From Planktothrix sp. PCC 11201 (GTDB lineage Bacteria > Cyanobacteriota > Cyanobacteriia > Cyanobacteriales > Microcoleaceae), in contig NZ_LT797688.1 of the NCBI RefSeq assembly GCF_900009135.1, positions 430,205 to 494,204 of the forward strand: a stretch of 64,000 bases of DNA. The letters run 5' to 3'. The notes under the pieces were generated by a model, which saw only the letters and a program-made list of their open reading frames with translations, searched no databases and was not told the DNA's origin. A program made the translations under genes and the position numbers. Shown here piece after piece: positions 52,851-61,800 of the stretch. The first letter of the stretch is position 1. Each line of letters opens with the position of its first letter.

Positions 52851-55800
52851 TATCAGCAACATCTAAAAACACTGTCTTCTGATTCAGAACCACCTAGACA
52901 AGAAAAGCAAGTTTTACCTGTATTTGATTCAAAGCCAACTCCCAGTAGATTGGATGATGCGATCGCAATTGTCGGCATAGGCGGAATTCTGCCAGGGGGA
53001 AATACATTGACAGCATTCTGGGAATCCTTACTCCAAGGAAAAGATGCTATCCGAGAATTGCCACAAGATAGACCCGATGGTGATTATTATTGCCAGAAAA
53101 TGCAAGAAATTGGAATCAAACAAGTTTTGGGCGGCTTTATTGATAATGTTGATAAATTTGACGCATCTTTCTTTGGGTTGTCACCAAGGGAAGCCGAGTT
53201 AATCGACCCACGCCAGCGATTATTGTTACAGACAGTATGGGAAGCTATTGAAGACTCAGGCCATAAACCTTCCGATTTTGCTGCTCAAGAAATGGGAGTG
53301 TTTATCGGCGCAACTGGAGCGGATTATTGGGAATTGCAGCAACAGCGCAATCAACAAATAGAGGGCTACACTCTTTCTGGATATTCTACTTCGATAATTG
53401 CCAATCGAATCTCCTACTTATTCAACTTTAAAGGCCCAAGCTTTGTAGTAGATACTGCCTGTTCCAGTTCTTTGATGGCAGTTCATCGAGCTATACAGGC
53501 AATTAAAACGAACTCTTGTGAGTTAGCATTGGCGGGCGGAGTAAATCTCATGCTCAGTCCCCTATTCCATTTGGCATTATCAAAGGGAGGTTACTTAAGT
53601 GAGGATAGCAGATGCAAAACATTCGATCGATCTGCCAACGGATACGTTCGAGGCGAAGGCGTTGGGATTGTGTTGCTTCGTCCCCTCAGTCAAGCGTTAG
53701 CAGATGGAGATACCGTGTACGCCGTGATTCGTGGCTCAGCGGAGAACCACAGCGGTCGGACTAATTCTTTAACTGCGCCAAGTGTAGATTCTCAAAAAGA
53801 ATTGTTAGTCACAGCGTATGATGAAGCCAACATCGATCCCGATTTATTAGGTTATATCGAAGTTCACGGCACAGGCACTAGTTTAGGCGACCCGATAGAA
53901 ATCAATGCCCTGAAAGAAGCATTTAAAATTATTTATCAAAAATCGGGAAAAGAAGGAAAAGGAAGAAATAATCATTGTGCGCTAGGAGCGTTAAAAACAA
54001 ATATTGGGCATTTAGAAACTGCTGCGGGAATTGCTGGTTTGCTTAAGGTTGTGTTAGCGATGAAATATGGTTGCCTTCCTAAATCGCTACATTTTCAGGA
54101 ACAAAATCCTTATATCGATTTACAGGAAAGTCCATTTCGGATCGTTAAAGATCGGGAAAATTGGCAACGTTTAAAAGATGATGCAGGTCGAGAATTACCC
54201 AGACGAGCAGGAGTAAGTTCTTTTGGGTTTGGAGGAGCGAACGTTCATATTGTACTTGAGGAATATTTATCCTTAGCATCAACAAATCAAAAATCAAAAC
54301 CCAATAGTAATAATTCTCAATCCTGTTTGGCAGTGTTGTCCGCTAAAAATGAGAAACAACTAAAAGTTTATGCTCAAAAATTGCACGATTTTCTCAAGAA
54401 TCAAATTGAGAATCATCAAGAATCGATCGCTCTCCGAGATCTGACATACACTTTACAAATAGGCCGTGAGTCAATGACAGAAAAACTGGCTTGGGTTGTA
54501 TCGGGAATAGAAGAGTTGCTCGATCGACTTTCCGCTTATCTTCAAAACCGACAAGAAGACCTTTGTATTCGGGGAAGCTCGGAGTCAGGTAAAAAAGTCC
54601 CGGCATTTGAGGGAAAAGAAGGAATCGCGTTTATTCAAAGTTTAGCTAAAAGTCAATCTTGGCAGGATATCGCTTCTTTATGGGTGATGGGATGTAATAT
54701 AAATTGGCAAAGTTTATATCCCCCAGAAAATTACCCGCAACGTTTACATTTACCCACTTATCCCTTTGCCGAAGAGAGCTATTGGCTGCCAAATATAAAA
54801 CCAGAAAATATAAAATCAACACTAGGAAAACAGACGGAAAATAATCTGCAAGATCATCCATTAATTCAACACCAAGTTGCAGCAGACGGGGGACAAATTT
54901 TTACTAGTATATTGCGAGCCGATGCCTTTTACTTAAAGGATCATATTGTTAATGGAGAAAAAGTGTTACCTGGGGTGGCAACGATAGAAATGGCACGCAT
55001 CGCTGCCGAGATAGCCGAAGGGAAAAAGGTGCGGAAAATTCGACAAATTGTTTGGGCACGCCCGATTCAGGTGAACAGTTCTTCTTTAAACGTTGAACTA
55101 TATTTGCGACGGATCGATCGATCCGTTATATTTGAAATTCGGGATGAAAAAGGAGCAGGCAAAAATTCTATTTACACGCAAGGAAAAGTAGTTTACGAAG
55201 AAGAAATTCAAGAGTCAAATAATGTAGCCAAAACAATAGATATTGAGGCGATTAAACAAAGCTGTTTAAAACATATAACTGGTAAAGAGATCTATGATCG
55301 AATACGTAAATTCGGACTAGAATTAGGAACAACATTTCAACCCATTAGAGAGTTAGTTAGTAACGATAAAGAAGCTTTATCTACTCTGGAATTACCTGAT
55401 ATTTTAGCAGAAGACGCAAACAAGTTCATGCTCCATCCTTCGTTAATGGATGGTGCTTTACAAACCGTGTTGGGGGGCCCTTGGGGGTTAACTTCTTCTT
55501 CATTGCACATTCCTTATACAATAGGTGAAGTGGAAATTTTCGGATCGGTAGCTCAATCCTGTTATGTATATGCGGTTTGTTCAGGAAAAGGGATGGCTAC
55601 CAATAATCGCGGATTTGGCGATCGCTATGATGCCTATATTCTAGATCGAACTGGGAAAGAACTTGTCAGAATCAAAAATTTCCTGTTAAGACCTGTACAC
55701 AAAAAAAATCAGCCCCCAGTAGAAACATTAGATGTGTTAGATGAACAAGCTTTATTAGACTTAACGCTGAATGATTTAGTTGGCATGGTATCTGCTATTT

Positions 55801-58800
55801 TGAAAATGCCAAAAGAAACAATTGTCATATCAAGAAACATGAGCGATTATGGATTTGATTCCATCAGTTTTATGGAGTTAGTAAATCCAATTAACCAAAC
55901 ATTTAACCTAGAGATTACTCCCGATTTATTTTTCGAGCATTCTTCATTAGAAAACTTAGCAAACTATTTATGCCAAGAATTTCGCAGCCAATTAATTCAA
56001 CATTATAATTTGACGGCAAAACCGAAATTATTAGATCCGGTTAAACCATCATTAGAAGCATCTTATATTATAGATGAACAGGCTTTATTAGACTTAACGA
56101 TAAATGATTTGGTTGGTATGGCTAGTTCTATTTTGAAGATGTCGAAAGAAGCAGTTGTCACATCAAAAAACATGAGTGATTACGGCTTTGATTCCATTAG
56201 TTTTATGGAATTAGTTAATCCAATTAACGAAACATTTAACTTAGAAATTACTCCCGACCTGTTTTTTGAGTATTCTTCATTAGAAAAACTAGCAAATTAT
56301 CTGTGCCAAGAATTTCGCAGCCAATTAATTCAACATTATGAATTGGTTTCCCAACCGGAATTTCCCCAATCTGACTATGTAAATACAATAACTGTTGAAG
56401 AGCGAATTAACCATAAAAGTACTGAATTAAAGAACGCGAATGAACCGATCGCTATCATTGGTATTAGTGGTATCTTTGCTGGAGCGCAAGATCTAGAATC
56501 TTTCTGGCAAGGACTCATCGAGGGGAAAGATTGGATTGTGGAAGTCCCTCCAAGTCGCTGGGATTGGAAAACCTATTATGGCGATCATAAGACAGAGGAC
56601 AATAAAACTAAATCCAAATGGGGCGGATTTATCAGTGAGGTAGATGTTTTTGATGCTGCCTTTTTCGGAATTTCACCGCACGAAGCGAGATTGATGGATC
56701 CACAACAGAGGTTTTTTCTGCAAGCTGTATGGAAAATGGTCGAAAATGCTGGGCTGCAAATGTCCGCTTTATCAGGTACAAAAACCGGGGTTTTTGTGGG
56801 CGTAGCTAATACTGATTATGGTGATTTATTGAAAGCTCATGCTCCTTCAGTTGAAGCCCATACATCAACGGGTACTTGTCCCTCAGTTCTAGCCAATCGA
56901 ATTTCTTATTTGTTCAATTTACGCGGCCCCAGTTTACCCATAGATACAGCCTGTTCTAGTTCATTGGTAGCAGTAAATTATGCCGTTGAATCTATCCGTA
57001 ATGGTAGTTGCGAAATGGCGATCGCTGGAGGAGTAAATATTATACTCACACCGCATTTTACCCTCTCATTTAGTAAGTCGGGAATGCTGAGTGAAGATGG
57101 ACGCTGCAAAACTTTCGATCGCAAAGCAGACGGCTATGCTCGTGGAGAAGGTGTTGGGGCAATTTTGTTAAAACCTCTTAAACAAGCAGAAGCAGATGGT
57201 AATATCATTCATGCTGTCATTCGTGGCACAGCCATTAATCATGGGGGTCATGCAAATTCACTAACAGCACCCGATCCAAATTCTCAGGCTCAGGTGTTGA
57301 TTAATGCTTATGAAAATGCAAATGTCGATCCTTCAACTGTTACTTATATTGAAGCACATGGCACAGGGACTAGTTTAGGAGATCCGATCGAAATAAAGGG
57401 TTTGAAAAAGTCATTTACAGAATTGCAAAAACGCTGGGGAACAACAAACCCAAAACAATTCTACTGTGGAATTGGTTCTGTAAAAACGCAAACTGGTCAT
57501 TTAGAAGCAGCCGCAGGTATCGCCGGACTCTTAAAAGTAGTTCTTTCCCTGAAACATGAAAAAGTACCTGGAATTCTTCATTTTCAAGAACTCAATCCTT
57601 ACATTAACTTGGAAAAAAGTCCATTTTACATTGTTAACCAAACAAAAACCTGGGAGCGTTTACGCAATGCTGAGGGAGAGCTAATACCTCGACGGGCGGG
57701 GGTAAGTTCTTTTGGTTTTGGAGGCGTAAACGCGCACGTTGTTTTGGAAGAATATGGAAAACCATCCAGTATTTTAAGGCATTCAAATCGGAATCAAGAT
57801 TATTTAATCGTACTTTCGGCAAAAAACAAAGAACGTTTAGGAGAAATTGTTAAAAATCTCTGGAATTATCTCAGAGAAAACCAGTTGCAATCTTACCAAA
57901 AAACTGCCATTTGGGATATCACTTATACACTCCAGATTGGTAGGGAAGCTATGCAGGAACGATTGGCTTTAGTCGTATCGAGCCTTGAAGATTTGATCGA
58001 CAAATTAGATGCTTATAATCAAGGAATTTCACCCATAGCCAGAGTATTTTCCGGTAGTGTAAAACCGTCACCAACAAAACTTGAGAAGCAGTCCGAAAAA
58101 TCAAATAACAGCAGTTTAGTTCAGCAAGCAGTTCAACAAAAAGCACTAGAAAAAGTGGCTCAACTCTGGATTTCGGGTAATTCAATTGATTGGAATTTAT
58201 TATATACAGAGTCTCCGCAACGGATTGAACTGCCCACTTATCCTTTTGCAAAAACCCGTTATTGGCTCCCTATCGATCGCCAAAAAGAACATCAATCCCC
58301 AACTACGACAATCATAAATAATGAAACAATCGAGAATCAAACTTCGGATACAGAAACAAACTTTTTAGAGTTGTATCGATCTGAATGGGTACCCCAACCT
58401 TTAGGGAATCAACAATTAAAAAATACTGTCTCTTTACAAATTAGCACAAAAAAAGTATTAGTGGTAACTCCCCCTGAAAACATCTGGCTGGAAAGCTTGT
58501 TAGTTAGAGCTTATGCTCAAGATGAAGTCTTATTGATAAAATTAGGGGAGATGGAAAATCCCCAGACTTGGTTGAGTAGTCTCGATCATCTGGAAAATCT
58601 CGATGCTATCTACTTTCTTGGTGGCATACAACCATTTTTATTGGATGAAAATTGCGATCGAATAGACCAATTAGAGCGAAGTCAAGAGTTAGGAGTTTTT
58701 TCTTTATTCCGGCTACTCAAAGCATTGCATAAGCGTTTAATGGGAGGAGCACCTTTATCTCTAAAAGTAATTACTTGTGGCGTTCACCGCATTCTTCCTG

Positions 58801-61800
58801 ATAGCAAAATATATCCTTTTGCAGCCAGTATAAATGGGATGAGTATCACCCTTGCCAAAGAATACCCGTTATTAAAGGTAAGCTGTTTTGATATTGACCC
58901 GGAAGCCTTCGGCAAAAATTACCCGGAACAACAAAAAGAGTTTCTGATCAAATCAATTTTAGAAGAGCCAGCATCCGATCGCGGACAAGAAATAGTCCTC
59001 AGAGCCGGACAGCGATATGTCCGCACCCTCTACCCACTGGTGCTACCTCACCCTTCACAGGATCATCTGCGAACTAATGGCGTGTATCTGATTCTCGGCG
59101 GAATGGGAGGAATCGGATTAACTTTAAGCCAATATTTAGCAGAAAATTATCAAGCTCGATTGATTTTAATCGGTAGAAGTCAGATGGATCGGCAGAAAAA
59201 AGACCAGATTGCCGATCTTGAATCTAGAGGAGGTACTGTTTTTTACGGTCAAGCCGATGCTACAGACTTTAATAGTATGAAACAGGTTATTGCCGAAGCT
59301 AAAGCTCGATTTGGCTCGATTCACGGAGTTTTCCATTCAGCTTTGGTATTAGAGGATAAAAGCCTAGCTTCAATGGATGAAAATGCTTTACGAGTTGCCT
59401 TAGACCCTAAAGTAAAAGGCAGTGTGATTTTACATCATTTAGTCAGAGAAGAAGATTTAGACTTTATGATGTTTTTCTCTTCCATTCAAACCTTTATGGG
59501 CAATCCAGGACAGAGTAATTATGGTGCAGCTTGTGCTTTTAAAGATGCTTATGCTCACTATCTGAATGCAACAGAAAATTACCCAGTTTATATTATTAAT
59601 TGGGGATATTGGGGAACTGTGGGAATAGTAGCCCAAAAATCCTATCAACAGCGTTTAGCTAAACAAGGTATATATTCTATTCAACCTGAAGAGGGGATAG
59701 AAGTTATTCAGCGAATGTTTGGTTCGATCGCATATCAAGCGATCGCCATGAAGACTAGCAGAGAATTTTCAGAAAGCTTAGGCGTAGATCGACAATATCA
59801 AGTAGAAGTTTTACCTCAATCTCAATCTCAATCTATTTTATCTTTAGTTGAAACCCTGGCAACAAAACTTCAGCAATCTATCACAATCGAGCCAGAAGGA
59901 CTAAAATTCTGCAAGGCTTTGACACAATTAGAAAATTGGGGGACAAGATTTTTATGCAAAGTTATACAAGAGATGGGAGGGTTTGATCGAGAAACCCTTC
60001 AGATTTTACCCCAATATTCTCGTTTATATGACTGTATAGTAGATATCCTAAGCCGAGCAGGTTTGACACAAATCGATGGTCAAGGCAACATTTATTTGCT
60101 AAAAGATCGCATTCAAGAAAGGGAATTCTCCGAGCTAGAAAGAGAAAAACAACAATTATTATCCATTTATCCCCATCTCAAAGCACATATACGTTTATTA
60201 GAAGAATGTCTCAGTCATTTTCAGGAAATTTTGACAGGAAAATGTTTAGCAACTGACGTAATGTTTCCTCATTCTTCTCTGGATTTGGTAGAGGGGATTT
60301 ATCAAGGAAATCCGATCGCCAATCATTTTAATCAACTAGTTGCTAACAGCGTAGTTTCCTATATTTTGGCTCGTCTCCCACAAAGAAAGGGCGATGAGAA
60401 AATTACCATCCTAGAAATAGGAGCCGGAACAGGTGGAACTAGTGCTGCTGTACTCAAAGCGATCGCACCTTACAGCCATCTAATTAAATATGTGTACACA
60501 GACATTTCTTTAGCTTTTGTTAATTATGGAAGAGAACAATTTAGCACAGATTATCCTTTCACAGAGTTTCGCGTTCTCAACATAGAAAAAGAAGTGTCTG
60601 TTCAAGGCTTCCATAAAGGAAACGTCGATCTAGTTTTGGCAACCAATGTGTTACACGCTACTCAAAATATTCGGCGAACTCTTTCTCATACTAAGGTATT
60701 GTTAAAGAAAAATGGTTGGCTCATACTCAATGAAGCGACCGAAGTTCAAGATTTTGCTACCCTAACTTTCGGTTTATTATCAGGTTGGTGGCTTTATGAA
60801 GACGAAACATTTAGACTTCCCGGAGCGCCATTACTCAGCACAAGTATGTGGGAAAACGTTCTGGAGAAAGAAGGCTTTGGGAAATGTGTTTTTCTCAACG
60901 ATCGAGAAGATTTTGCCAACCTACGTCAGCATTTAATTATTTCTGAAAGTGATGGTTTAGTGAAACAGCAGATTTCCCATCAAGTGAAAGAGAATAATCA
61001 AATTGAATTAATGCTATTGTCTGAAATAAAGCGATCGACCCCTCAAGCATCACCTACAAATAAACAACCCAAGGATTTAGTTAAAGAAACCGATCATAAT
61101 TCTGCCGATTTATCTGCAAAAACAGCGCAATTTTTGCAAGAAATAATGAGCGAGATTCTGCAAATGCCTGGGGAAGATATAGATGTTAACACAGCATTTG
61201 TAGATTACGGAATGGATTCAATTTTACTCAACCGATTTCATCACATTTTAGAAACAAAAATTTGCATTTTGGCGAAAAGCTTGCTTTTGGAATACCAAAC
61301 AGTAAAGGAATTAACAGATTATTTATTATCCGATCATTGTCAAGAACTCATAAAAGTAATAGGTGGCTCAAATCAAAACTCGGAACAAGAAATAACTCAG
61401 AAAAAAGCTCTGACAACCCCAAACAATAACAACAGAAATATTCCTCAGCAAGATCGAGTTACCGAAAACGATATTGCTATTGTGGGGCTTTACGGACGTT
61501 ATCCCCAAGCTGAAAATCTGACTCAGTTTTGGGAAAATCTAAAATCTGACACTAGTTCTATTACTGAAATTCCCAGAGAACGTTGGGATTATCAAAATTT
61601 TTACGATCCTGAAAAAGGGCGTGAAAATAAAATGTACTGCATCCAAGGGGGCTTTTTAAAAGATATTGACAAATTCGATCCTATTTTCTTTGGAATAACA
61701 CCACTAGAAGCAAAAGCAATGAATCCAGAAGAACGAATTATGCTAGAAATAGTTTGGTCAACTCTGGAAGATGCTGGCTACTCTCGACAAGCCCTAAGTA

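Noticed and set aside
59816-59836. Short hexamer repeat encoding SQSQSQ
   Set aside because: A three-unit low-complexity stretch in a linker of PKS-A, ordinary for interdomain regions.
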